Source: Mesostigma viride
Taxonomy: Eukaryota; Streptophyta; Mesostigmatophyceae; Mesostigmatales; Mesostigmataceae
Assembly (NCBI GenBank): GCA_009746045.1
Contig: RPFO01000213.1
Location: 7,124,109-7,188,108 of the forward strand
DNA: 64,000 nucleotides
Direction of reading: 5' to 3'
Positions 44,234 to 53,545 of this stretch are shown in pieces. How positions within the stretch are numbered: position 1 is the stretch's first letter; every line of letters begins with the position of its first letter. The position numbers and the translations under genes were made by a program. The notes below the pieces were generated by a model. That model searched no databases. It was given only the letters and a program-made list of their open reading frames with translations, and was not told the origin of the DNA.

Positions 44234-46071
44234 TCGAGGTGGATTGGAGGACAACCTCGGTCGAGGGCCAGGTGGTGGCCGTGGCGTGGGAGCAGCATCC
44301 GCCACTCTGTGCTTGCGGCGACTGCCAGGACGTTCTGGAGGCTCTAATCGCGTACCCCCGCCTGGCGCTGCTACTGATCCCTGAACGCGTTCGCAACCGA
44401 TTGCCGGACGCGTTTAGGAGAGTTACCCTACGAGGCGCGCTCTGCACGGGGTGCTGGGAGTGGTCCTTGCGGGAGGCGTGCCGGAGGATCTGGAAGATGG
44501 ATGAGGCGGAGGGAGATGACCCCGAAGGCGAGGGTGACAGGCAGCTGGCTGACGACGAGTCGGATGACGACCTGCCACGGGTCCGCCGTGACGACCCTGA
44601 GGAGGATGGTGTCCCTTGGGCGGCGCAGGTCGGTACACGGCCGCCCCGCCGCCTCATTGTGTACAACCGTGAGGCGGTGATGGCTCGCCCCAGGAGGTTC
44701 CCTACTAAGGGGCGTCCTCGGGGTCGACCAAGTGTGGTGGTGGCCCCGCGGGACAGATCCGGGGAGAGACAAGGTGAGAGCCGCCCTGCCCCGCGTCACG
44801 AGCGTGGCGGACAATCGGCACGTCATGAAACGCCACGCGATTCTATCCGACGGCGCGACGAGCGTGGCGATTGGTGGGAAGCACGTCGGGACTCGGCACA
44901 GGACTTGTACCACGCTCACGGGGCGCGGGAGAGACGCCGGCACACGTCACGGGAATCTCGTCAGCAAGAAGAGCTGCGGGAGTCACGCCGGCGCGAGGCG
45001 CGACAGGCGCCGTTCCACCCCAGGGACAATCACGGTTCCCTGGACCGTGTCGAGCACACCGGTTCAGCTTCGAACTTGACAGGGGCGGCCGCTGGGCCCG
45101 GACAACCCGGCCGCGCTCGGGAACGCGAACGGTCACCCGTTCGAGGTGCCAACGACCGACCGCTGCGTCAGCAGGGCGCGGCCCTTATCCCCGCGCCCGC
45201 ACCAGAGCAGCCTTTACCGGCCCTTGCTCCCCAGCCTGCACCAGCGCAGCCTCAACCTGTCCTGGCCCGCTCCGCAGAGACGCCGGTACAGGAGATCGCT
45301 CCGCGTCGGGACGTGATACCGGCCCAGGAATGGGTACGGGGCACGTATGCCCGTAATCGGGTCATTGTCCCCTTGCATCCGGTGGCTGGCTTCGTGGTCG
45401 ACATTGACGTGGGATACCCACGCCCGAGCCTTCCCCCGCCATCCGGGTTTTACTACCCCGCGAGCCTGCGCTTCCGCGGGGGCTCCAGCGTGCTTATTCA
45501 GCGAGAAGGCACCTTCGACTCGGTCAGCTTTCTCCTGCACGCACATGTGCCGGCGCCGGTGCCATCTGAGTCCCGCTACGAGCCGGTGATAGTAGGGACT
45601 ACCGCCACGTACGATCTGCACCCGCCGCCTCTGCCGCAATACCGCGCTGAGCACCACTTGCGACGGATTGCGTATCCCAAGCTCATGCCTATCCCGGGAG
45701 CTATCTACATGCGGAAGCAGCTCCCTGAGATTGCGGCAGCTCCGGGGTTCTACTGCGAGAGCGAGAAGGCCCAGAAGGAGCTGTTGCTCATGGCTGCCGG
45801 GTACTTCGCGGAAACTGGGTGCGGGGAGGTCGATGTGGAGCAGGGGTTCATCAGGTTCACCCGGCTCCCCTACATGGCGGCCTTCCTGTCGTACTGGCCG
45901 CCGGATGTGTGGATTGAGAAGTCCACGCTGCGTCAGCAGACGCGCAATGACTACCAGGTGGCGTTCAACGCCGACGTGGTCGCGGCTCCCCTTGGCAAGA
46001 TCCCGGAGATCATGACTGAGCACGGCTACAACGCGTTGCGGCGGCATCGCGCGCAGCAGGGATTCCAGTAA
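43885..46071 (+). CDS. Chromovirus large 3' ORF, unknown function
   Basis: Open from 43885, with ATG at 44044 giving 675 residues to TAA 46071. An N-terminal ordered part has CACGDCQDVLEALIAYPRLA and ALCTGCWEW, two C-x2-C-like pairs that could bind zinc. A long middle is arginine/glutamate rich and low-complexity (RERRRHTSRESRQQEELRES), then Pro/Ala/Gln rich. The last 240 residues look folded, with VIVPLHPVAGFVVDIDVGYP, GFYYPASLRFRGG and YFAETGCGEVDVEQGFIRF. I see no signal peptide and no membrane span, so it does not look like an envelope protein. In several plant and algal Ty3 and Ty1 elements extra 3' ORFs of unknown role occur. No function is assigned. Confidence 0.8.
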   Translation, partial: RWADRAGSGGCCAVYQPAATLDAWCQRLPGAEGTGSAARGDSAAGDLVPGESGMLLSEVACPGYDSDEVLWRRRKRHGRAASDFVSKPYCPDRAPGSKSDPVSELKLCISRQVGFLIEVDWRTTSVEGQVVAVAWEQHPPLCACGDCQDVLEALIAYPRLALLLIPERVRNRLPDAFRRVTLRGALCTGCWEWSLREACRRIWKMDEAEGDDPEGEGDRQLADDESDDDLPRVRRDDPEEDGVPWAAQVGTRPPRRLIVYNREAVMARPRRFPTKGRPRGRPSVVVAPRDRSGERQGESRPAPRHERGGQSARHETPRDSIRRRDERGDWWEARRDSAQDLYHAHGARERRRHTSRESRQQEELRESRRREARQAPFHPRDNHGSLDRVEHTGSASNLTGAAAGPGQPGRARERERSPVRGANDRPLRQQGAALIPAPAPEQPLPALAPQPAPAQPQPVLARSAETPVQEIAPRRDVIPAQEWVRGTYARNRVIVPLHPVAGFVVDIDVGYPRPSLPPPSGFYYPASLRFRGGSSVLIQREGTFDSVSFLLHAHVPAPVPSESRYEPVIVGTTATYDLHPPPLPQYRAEHHLRRIAYPKLMPIPGAIYMRKQLPEIAAAPGFYCESEKAQKELLLMAAGYFAETGCGEVDVEQGFIRFTRLPYMAAFLSYWPPDVWIEKSTLRQQTRNDYQVAFNADVVAAPLGKIPEIMTEHGYNALRRHRAQQGFQ

Positions 46072-46366
46072 TTTTCCGGGAGATTGGCCGGAGAGTGCTG
46101 GGACGAAGGAGTATTTGACAACTATCAAGGTGTTGTCCCTGCGAGGCAACACCGAGAAGAACTGGCTACTGCTCCGCTGGCGAACAGGGATCGGGACATA
46201 GTATTCTCATAGTTGGTGTATTATATGCATGTATGACGATGGGTTCTCGCTGGTACACAGCACCCCGTTGTTATGATTGTGTTTTGGTTTTCTTTTGAAT
46301 TTTCCATGTTTGTGTGTCGTTGTTTGAGGTGCGCCCCGGGCGATTGGACGATAGCCATCGTCCCCC
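46072..46366 (+). other. Chromovirus 3' untranslated region
   Basis: Sequence between the stop of the 3' ORF and the polypurine tract. A T/G-rich stretch lies near 46270-46330. No further ORF is supported. Confidence 0.65.
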
Positions 46367-46381
46367 GGGGAGGGGGAGGAG
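46367..46381 (+). other. Polypurine tract
   Basis: GGGGAGGGGGAGGAG lies immediately before the right LTR. In LTR elements this RNase H-resistant purine run primes plus-strand DNA synthesis. Confidence 0.9.
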
Positions 46382-46997
46382 TGTTACGGCCCTAACCCAT
46401 GTTTGGGCGTAACAATTCCTAAAATAAATTAGTTTGGTCAGTCGAAAGTCATTTTGATATTGTTTGAGACTTTCGATAGTTATTATGTTAGATTCGGGGA
46501 CTTGGCCGAGTTATTCCATCACCCGGCCCAGGTACCCGTGGCTTTGCTTTCGGTTTGGTGTGTTACTGGTCTGTACCCGGGACTGCCAGGTACCGGGTGC
46601 CAGACTGGCGGATACTATGTACATCTACGGCTGATATTAATTGCAGGCTGCGCTAGAGGTTCGGCCCCCAGCCGACCCGCTGGCATGCACGCCGTCTTGG
46701 ACAAATGTCGTAGGTGACAATGGCTTCCTATCTTTGGTTTGGAATAAAATCGACTTGAGTAAAACTCGTCTGCCGAACCAGGGGTCAAATCTGGGCTGCA
46801 CTAACGCCCTTCGTGCATTCCATGTATATGCATAATTTATCTAGTTGTGCATTCAGGGCCTAGCTAGTAATTCCGCGTACTAGCTAGAATTCAGGGCTAC
46901 ATTCACGTAGTCCGGGCGGATAGCAGATTCCGAGTTTATTCAGGCGTAACCCACGCTAGACTAGGGTCTTTCAGAGTCGCTGGGGCGGCTCGTAACA
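46382..46997 (+). repeat. Right LTR (616 bp)
   Basis: Near-identical to the left LTR, with one substitution and one extra G near the 3' end. It is followed directly by the CCTAT duplication at 46998-47002 and then by Penelope RT coding sequence. Confidence 0.96.
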
Positions 46998-47002
46998 CCT
47001 AT

Positions 47003-47642
47003 GGGCACTAACTGTGCCGGGCTCCTTGCAAACCTCTATCTATACACTTATGAGCTTGCATTCATGGAGAATCTCATTGCCTCAAACGATGATGTTCTCA
47101 TCAGGCGTTTTATCCATACATGTCGATACATTGATGATGTCATCGCTTTCGACAACCCTGATTTCGCAACCCATTTGTATATCACCGCTGGTCTGCCTGG
47201 CATCTACCCGCAAGCGTCCCTCACATTAAAGCTCACGTCGGAGGATACTCATTGCAATTACCTCGATCTTAACATTACCCATAACAAGAAGGGCTGGCGT
47301 ACGGCTGTCTATGATAAGCGCAAGGATCCTAAATACCAGCAAATTCCTTTTATTCGTTACCCCGATATTCACAGTCTCCTTTCCCACACAGCAAAATATG
47401 GTGTTGTTCTTTCTCAGTTACATCGTTTTTCCCGTCTTTGTTCTTATCGTGTTGATTTCATCACGACTCTTGTTGAACTCTTGCAGCGTTTATTGGTCAA
47501 AGACTATGACCGAGCCATTATGCTCCGTCAAGTCCGATGTTTTTTGCAACGTCACCCACATCTGTTCGGTGCTGCCCCTTGGCACAAGCTCTACAAACAG
47601 GTCGTGGACCGGCTGGATCGCATAGTATCTCCGCACATCTGA
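47003..47642 (+). pseudogene. Penelope-like element: RT palm and thumb, C-terminal half
   Basis: Continues RT motif B directly after the chromovirus with GTNCAGLLANLYLYTYE. It then has RYIDDVIAF (motif C, catalytic aspartates, about 47124-47150) and NYLDLNI (motif D/E region). A thumb follows with DKRKDPKYQQIPFIRYPDIH, HRFSRLCSY and VRCFLQRHPHLFG, ending in TGA at 47640. The G at 47003 completes the Met codon begun in the target duplication, so the frame is restored exactly across the insertion. This shows the frame was open when the chromovirus arrived. Confidence 0.88.
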
Positions 47643-48045
47643 ACCCTGTGATGCCAGATCTCCTTTGCGGCCGTTCCGAGCTTGGCACTGGATTCGTTGT
47701 CCACATCGTCGCGTCGCTGCCGCAACACGATGTTTTCTGGCATCCGCGGGCTTTTGGTTCCCGCCGCACATTTGAAAGTGCTGTCCTCCGGCTTTTTGCC
47801 TTTGCACCGTGTGCAGTTTCTTGGACGTTTGGAATCATGGCATGGCTAACGTGATGACTGACTAGCTAGACCTTTTCAGTGGTTTTCCATTTGCGGGTAT
47901 TTCCTCGTAAATGGTGGGAGAGCGATCGCAGCAATGGTGCTCACCACTAGACACTCCCGGCCAGTTAGGCTAGAAACACACGCCCTGATCAAGCATGCTG
48001 TTTCCGGCCCCACCGTCTAGGTCATCTAGTCGCTCCACACATAAG
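47643..48045. other. 3' flank of the Penelope-like element
   Basis: Probably the 3' untranslated part of the element. A 105-codon plus frame at 47537-47854 overlaps the RT end and is a shadow. No terminal repeat is recognised. Confidence 0.5.
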
Positions 48046-48198
48046 CCAGCCATAATTTCAATGCACAAGGATACACATTTCCATCACCATTCATCTTCAT
48101 CATCCTGAACGACTCGAAAACGCGGAAAAGATAACGGCAGGCTCGAGCTATCATGGTCCGGATTCTCCCGATTTCTGGCCTGCGCTGGTTGTCTCTTT
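48046..48198 (+). repeat. Second copy of the ~160-bp dispersed repeat
   Basis: Matches 16686-16848 over its whole length (TAAGCCAGCCATAATTTCAA through GGTTGTCTCTTTGAT) with only scattered substitutions. Here it is not next to any ORF1 sequence, which supports it being an independent unit. Confidence 0.8.
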
Positions 48199-48254
48199 GA
48201 TATTTGGCCGTATTTGCGTACTGGTATTTGATTTATAAATGTTGCATATCAGTT

Positions 48255-48545
48255 TAGTCCACTAAATTAATCCGACGGTGAACCCCGTTCGGCAAAAAAT
48301 CATCTAAATTAATTTGACGGTGAAACCGGCTTTGACCAAAATATTCAGTTTAGATTAATCCGACGGTGAAACCGGCTTTGACCAAAATATTTAGATTAAT
48401 CCGACGGTGAAACCGGCTTTGACCAAAATATTTAAATTAATCCGACGGTGAACTGAAACCGGCTTTGACCAAAATATCTAAATCAATCCGACGGTGAAAC
48501 CGGCTTTGACCAAAATATCTAAATTAATCCGACGGCGACCGGTAA
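48255..48545. repeat. 41-bp minisatellite, seven copies
   Basis: Seven copies of a unit built on AATCCGACGGTGAAACCGGC followed by TTTGACCAAAATATTTA. The CCGACGG core recurs at intervals of 41, 47, 41, 41, 46 and 41 bp. The two longer intervals contain small insertions (TTCAGT; ACTGA). The first and last copies are more diverged. Confidence 0.92.
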
Positions 48546-49367
48546 GCAGCCAAAAGTATTTAAATCATATTTTATTTATATTTGTCCGACCTGTGAAGAT
48601 TACCGTACCGCTCGCCACAGGTTAGGTTATTAGTGACAACAGTAATAAATAAGAGTCTTCCTTCCGCCGCACGTGCGCTCGTTGTGTCGACAAAATTACA
48701 CGTCATGTTTATCCGATGGACATGTTGTCCATCAAAGATTCTGCAAAGAAGCGGACTCGACGAGTCGTGCTACAGTATCTCGAAGACTGGCTGGTTGGCG
48801 ACTTGGCGGATCTCCAGATCTCCGGGCCCTGTTCTTGCTACTGTATGGAACACCCATCTGCCAATGGGTGGGAATTAGATTCCTAGGATGGTTTTTAATA
48901 TAGTTGGATATCCATAAGATTGGTCGCTTATTCCTTGGCTTTTTCCCCATTTTAAATCTCTGGTCTATAATTGATTAATAGGGTAATTAAAATATACCCA
49001 CTTCTGACTTCCCCCAGGCCCCAAAAGATTGGTCGCTCGACGAATATTCTCTTGAATTGTCCTGCACTCGTTCAGCGTCGTCGTTTGTATCTACCCCAGG
49101 TCAATACGACGTCTTTTCATGGGGATATTTTAATATCCCCAGGTAATCCACACCGTCATGGCCTTTAAAAGGCCATGTGACACGTGGCACATGCTGACGG
49201 TCACCCGAAATTGTGTTTGCTGACAACTTGAACCAAGCTAAGCAAGCTTGAGCTTTAAGGAGTGCTCTAGGTTTCAAGTCTGCTCGGTATAAGCGCTAGC
49301 CGAGAGATTCCGCAAGACGAAGCCATAGCGCCCATCTTCGTGCCTCTGAGCAGTTTTCGCCTACCGG
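48546..49367. other. Upstream region of the two-exon gene
   Basis: Mostly AT-rich. AAGATTGGTCGCT occurs twice (48918, 49025). Two small hairpins sit side by side: GGGGATATT/AATATCCCC at 49120-49139 and CATGGCCTT/AAGGCCATG at 49157-49177. They may be regulatory or remnants of a small element. Confidence 0.45.
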
Positions 49368-49377
49368 AAATATAAGC
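49368..49377 (+). promoter_or_regulatory. TATA-like element of the two-exon gene
   Basis: AAATATAAGC lies about 25-35 bp upstream of the ATG at 49401. The transcription start would have to be very close to the ATG, so this call is tentative. Confidence 0.35.
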
Positions 49378-49400
49378 TGCGCATTACCATTCCAGAGGCC

Positions 49401-50146
49401 ATGGCCCGCTCCTCTGTTAACCGGGTGGACCCCCCTTCAAGACCAGTTTCCCAGCCCTCCCAGTTGCCGCCTTTGAGGGTCAATCGCTCCCCGAGTCCGA
49501 CTCCATGCATGGAGTCTTATGCACCCCAGACGAGGTCAACGCGCGCCTCACTGAGGCAGCAAGCGCAAGATACAGCAACCAATTCTGTTTCTCCGGTAAG
49601 TAACAGCCCTCCGCTTGCTCGGACCGGACTTGACGGCGGTTTATTGAAGCAGCCGTTTTGAAGAGCTGGTGCTCATACCTCGGCAATTATCCTTACTTTC
49701 GTTGTTCCTGCATTCCTGCGCGTGGCTTTTAACTTTGCTTGCAGGAACGTGGTAGCGGGTTTTTCACCGGCATCTGCGGGCGTTCTTTCCAGGCGGGCAC
49801 GTCGAGGTCTCAACTCGCGTCTGCCGTGGCTTTGCGTGACAATGGGACTGCAGCCGCTCAACTTGTCGATATATCGCACTTTACGCAATCCGTCCAACTC
49901 ATGGGGATTCCGGATGCGCTCCTCAACAACATCCTGGCGGCTGTCCGGGCAAGTGTCGTCGAGGTGTCCCCGTTCACAGCGCGAGAAGCAGCTAGATGCC
50001 CTAGCAGCGACGCCGCGGAGCCGGAAGAGGAATACCAGTCGCGCAGGTTCCACCGTTCGTCATTGCCAAGAGAGATGGTAACCGCCGCCAAGAATGCCGA
50101 TCCAGAGGTGTCAAGGTGGCTGAAGAGCATGTTCGAAATCAACTAG
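49401..50146 (+). CDS. Two-exon gene, 198-residue protein of unknown function
   Basis: Exon 1 (49401-49595) starts in strong context (GAGGCCATGG) and ends at CCG before a consensus GTAAGT donor. The 149-bp intron ends in a pyrimidine-rich tract and TTGCTTGCAG at 49744. Exon 2 (49745-50146) continues in phase 0 to TAG. The protein has a Ser/Pro/Arg-rich, disordered first part (PSRPVSQPSQLPPLRVNRSP). A helical globular part follows: QLASAVALRDNGTAAAQLVD, then IPDALLNNILAAVRASVVEV and EMVTAAKNADPEVSRWLKSM. There is no signal peptide or membrane span. TGTAA lies about 125 bp after the stop. No family is recognised; a transposon-associated small protein is possible because repeats surround it. Confidence 0.7.
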
Positions 50147-50839
50147 CACACTGAGGCTCGTCTCTCCCATTCATGGAGAAGAAGAAGCTCAAATGGGCTA
50201 CGATTTACTGTTAGTATATCCTCCCAATTCATTTGGGCTGCGACGGCACAGGTGGCACTGTGATGCCATGATCCTTGTAAATATCACATCCTGGGTAAGG
50301 TAGGATTTCATGGCCAGTGCTGACTAGGGTTGTGCAGGCCTTGTGTACATAGATCGCCATGCGTCCAGGCATAGTTGTCTCACTTAATAGATGCCACAAA
50401 TACTTGTCTCACTTGCCACAAAGGCCTTCAGGCTCGCACAACAAGTTCAAGCCAATTTTGCAAACTTCTTTGGCTGGGTTTTGGCTTTCTAGCACGGACT
50501 GGGGTAGACAAAACGAATGCATCCCTTTCGCTGCATTCATTAGTTAGATATGAATGGATATTGAGATTTGGGTGTGCAATGATGGCGGCATGCCTTCCAT
50601 TTCAAGGTACGCAGCCTAAACTGCTGGAGCGTAGCTGGGTGTAGTAAGTATAACAGCATAATCCTTGCTGGTGCAGTGGTGCACTGTCCAAGTGGTTGCA
50701 CCGCTGGTTGTATGACAATGATATCAACAAATATTAATAAGTGAGACAACAACAACAACAACTACTGCTACTAGTTGTCTCACTTGACATATATTAATTA
50801 ATTAATTAAATTAAACATATGCTCCCTTATTTATAACAT
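50147..50839. other. 3' flank and AT-rich repeat remnants
   Basis: Contains TTGTCTCACTT four times (about 50370, 50403, 50744 on the minus strand, 50775), an AAC triplet run near 50750 and a TAATTAAT tract at 50797-50815. That tract resembles the tails of the LINE-like units, so an element end may lie here. No gene is supported. Confidence 0.45.
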
Positions 50840-51571
50840 CGCCCACCGCTGCCGCGCCTGCTCGACGGGACGGAGGTCCCGTTTCGTGACCGCTTCAAAC
50901 TGCTGGGGAGCATGCTCCCTGACACCGCCGACGATATGGACATCCGCATCGGCCTGGCCTGGGCCAGGCTCCGTTCGCTCACCACCTACTGGCGCTCGAA
51001 GGGCCTGGGCGAGCACCGCAAGCGCATGCTCTTCAAGGTCCTCGTCCTCACGGTGCTAACGTATGGCGCCAAGGCGTGGACACTCATGGACACAATGGCA
51101 GCTAAGCTCGACGGCACGGTTTACAGGATGCTCCGGCAGGTCCTGAATGTAGGGTTTTCCCAGCGTAGGTCATGAGAGTCTTTGTATCAGGGTATGCCTC
51201 GTATTTCGGACGAGATTAGGCAGCGTAGGATAGCATTTGTTGGACATCTTGCTCGCACCAGCCAGGTCGACACCGCCCTTGGTCTGGCCGGCCCCCAGCG
51301 GCTTGGCCAACCAGGGCGGCATATTTTGACCTGGCCTGGCCCCAAGGATATTCCTAAAAGGGTAGGTAAACATGCCATGAACTACACCCAGATGTTGTTG
51401 GCCGACCTAGTGGTCCTAGCTCAGTTTGAACACCGCATCCACTCCCTCTCCCTTCTTTGGACTGCCATGCAGAACAAGAAGCGGTGGCAGAAGATTGTCC
51501 GGCAGGCTCACACGCCAGCGCCTGTGGGCAAGCCACCTCCCCCCAAGAGGAGGAGGCGTTTTGATGAGTAG
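50840..51571 (+). pseudogene. LINE reverse transcriptase ORF2, 3' end, one in-frame stop
   Basis: The frame reads LLDGTEVPFRDRFKLLGSML, then DMDIRIGLAWARLRSLTTYW, LTVLTYGAKAWTL and RMLRQVLNV. These are the thumb and post-RT segments shared by jockey/CR1/I-like LINE ORF2 proteins. After an in-frame TGA at 51173 the same frame continues with RISDEIRQRRIAFVGHLART, the usual LINE C-terminal helix pair. It ends with a basic tail (KPPPPKRRRRFDE) at TAG 51569. The palm with the catalytic aspartates is missing, so the copy is 5'-truncated, as is normal for LINEs, and inactive. Confidence 0.8.
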
Positions 51572-51861
51572 TGTAGTTAGGATTTTATATAGACTAGATA
51601 TAGCTTAGCGTTAGGATAGTTCGATTACGCTGCTCCCCGTGATTTGGAACTAGAAGATGATGGACAAGGCCAAGTGGGCCCAGGTCATAGAGGACACCAA
51701 GCCCCCCCCTGTGGGGAAGCGCCCGCGTGTGCAAACCCACGGGAGGCATGCCAGACAGCTCCCCTAGGGCAGCGTGATGCTGTTTAGATAGACGTGGTAG
51801 TAATGCTGTTCGATAGAGGTTGTCAATACACTGACCATCGGGGTTAAAAAGCCACGAGATA
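51572..51861 (+). other. 3' region after LINE remnant
   Basis: GTGTAGTTAGGATTTTATAT is similar to the sequence after the second LINE tail at 55960, so it is LINE 3' untranslated sequence. A further KPPPVGKRPR-like coding scrap (about 51685-51765) may come from yet another LINE tail. Confidence 0.5.
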
Positions 51862-53040
51862 GCCATGGCTGACGGCGGCGCTCATAACTTTCACGTTTGA
51901 GCACCGAATTTAGCCGTGAATATCACAATCGATGCGTCTTTCTACGACGCACATGCTGATATAATTTTCCAAAGCTATTACGCACTATACGATGAGCAAA
52001 CGCCTCTCGACGCAACGCAGCCTGGCGGCTGCGCTCGGCAATGAAAATACGCCTGCAGCTCCGGCTGCAGCTTCGCCCACCGGCCCAGAAGGCAGCGGCG
52101 CCACTAGCCAAGCTCTAGTGGTCGTCCAGCCCCCTGCTGCGCCCGCCTCGTCAGCAGCGTCGCCCGAACCCAAGCGCAGTCGTCCTGACGGGCTTTTGGA
52201 TGAGTACGACTTTGACGCCAGCCAGCCCGGCTATTTTGACAAGCTTACACACAATCGCATCCTGGCCCACGTGTTTTTCGGGACGCATGCCTCTCTTATA
52301 GAACTATGCAAGCAGAGCTCTTTCCCACCAAGGTCGCCTTGTCAATGCCTTCCTCCAGAGGCGCCATTTCGGCAAGGACGTCCTCAACGCCCGCCGCCCC
52401 CACCTCCAGCAATTCGCCCTCTTTTCCCTCCTTGGACGCTCCATCGAGGAGCTCCCCCAAAGCCCCTCACCACCACCTTAACCGAATCCTCCATCTGCTC
52501 ACTCCTCAAGGAGGCCCTCGAGCAGCACGTGGCCCCCATCGCTGCAGATGTGGCGGCCATGGGCAGCACGTTGGCTGCCGAGCTCCCCCTCCTCTCCACC
52601 ATTTCCACCGCCACCTCCACCCTCCTCGCCTCCTCCACCGCCACCATCCGGCCCCTCCTCCGACTCGATCACCGCCCAGCTCCGCGACATCGACTGGTCA
52701 GCGCCTCAAGGATAATGCAATCGCTATCGAGGTCTTGCAGAACACAGCAGGCCTCACCGCCCAGGCAGTGAAGGACATTGCCGCCAAGCCAGCCTCGGCT
52801 GGCCTGGCTGGCGATGTTCCTCCCATCACGACCTGGGCGGACATACCACCTCCACCACCTCCGCCGTCGCAGCCCAGCTCCAGCGGCAGACGCTTGACCT
52901 CCGCGAGGAGGCCGAGCTCGCCAAGCGCAGCCTCAACGCCATACTCAAGAACCTCGACATGGAAGAAGGTGAGAATTCCGAGAAGCTTGCATGCACGTGC
53001 CTTTGAGAGCAAAATCCTTGCACGCATGGGCCTTCTTGCA
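51862..53040 (+). pseudogene. LINE ORF1-like gene, copy B, frameshifted
   Basis: The leader and ATG (51992) match copy A. The N terminus is STQRSLAAALGNENTPAAPA and EPKRSRPDG. The frame then changes several times: HFGKDVLNARRPHLQQFALF in one frame, KEALEQHVAPIAADVAAMGS in another, LKDNAIAIEVLQNTAGLTAQ in a third. It is lost before the RRM-like part. It lacks the 160-bp insert of copy A, which shows what the uninterrupted gene looked like in that segment. The 3' half is replaced by unrelated sequence at about 53040. Confidence 0.6.
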
Positions 53041-53545
53041 CTATACTTTTCGTCCGAGGGTAGTAAAAATGATCCGAGGCGTAAATTACGAGGTCTTATC
53101 TTACTACCTAGATACGAGGCGTGAGATCCAACGCCGTAATCATTACTACCTATCATCCTACGTAGTAATTTTACTAGCCGTAAGTAAGAGTGACGTTACG
53201 ACTGCACATCTTTGGTAGTACATTACCGACAGAGTAAATTACCGCGACGGGTCTTGGTTGGTAATCTACCACCTGTAGATTAGGTGCCAGTGATCCGATG
53301 CTGTAAGATACGTTTCAGTAAGTTACTTCGGGGATCTTTGCCTGTACACGGCCAGATGGATAATTATATTGTAATGGAGAAGTGGGAGAACGTGCGTGTC
53401 TATTAGCAAATGCAGCGAAATATAAAAATGTAGTTATCAGCCTTTTTCGCCTATTCAGCAGTTGTCGTTGTCGGCCGTTGTCAGTAAGCGGCTATAGATT
53501 ATGTGTGCTGGGGCCGGTGAAAAGACGCTAGCAAAGTTCGTCTGA
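53041..53545. other. TTACTACCT-like degenerate repeat and spacer
   Basis: GTAAATTACGAGG, TTACTACCTA, ATTACTACCTATCA and GTAAATTACCG recur irregularly on both strands (53080-53280). They resemble the 15-bp repeat at the right end of the window. No gene is supported. Confidence 0.5.

Larger units (their letters stand above)
35595..46997 (+). mobile_element. Complete Ty3/Gypsy chromovirus, 11.4 kb, recent insertion
   Basis: LTRs at 35595-36209 and 46382-46997 begin TGTTACGG and end GTAACA. A TGG-starting primer-binding site follows the left LTR after one base, and a polypurine tract directly precedes the right LTR. By my reading the LTRs differ by one substitution and one inserted G, both within 15 bases near the 3' end, which indicates recent integration. 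Inside are a viroplasmin-like ORF, gag in two frames, pol with protease-RT-RNase H-integrase-chromodomain, and a 3' ORF of unknown function. The order protease-RT-RNase H-integrase defines Ty3/Gypsy and the chromodomain places it among chromoviruses. Confidence 0.96.
33171..47642 (+). mobile_element. Penelope-like element (permuted, GIY-YIG first), split by a chromovirus
   Basis: The element consists of a GIY-YIG nuclease ORF (33171-34748), an RT N-terminal part (about 34690-35594) and an RT C-terminal part (47003-47642). The 11.4-kb LTR retrotransposon plus one copy of its target duplication separates the two RT parts. In canonical Penelope elements the GIY-YIG domain is C-terminal to RT. 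Here it precedes RT, as in the Naiad/Chlamys clade described from green algae, protists and invertebrates. The element's own ends were not found. Confidence 0.85.

Noticed and set aside
43885-46071. Envelope protein (retrovirus-like)
   Set aside because: No signal peptide, membrane span or fusion-type segment is visible in the 3' ORF.
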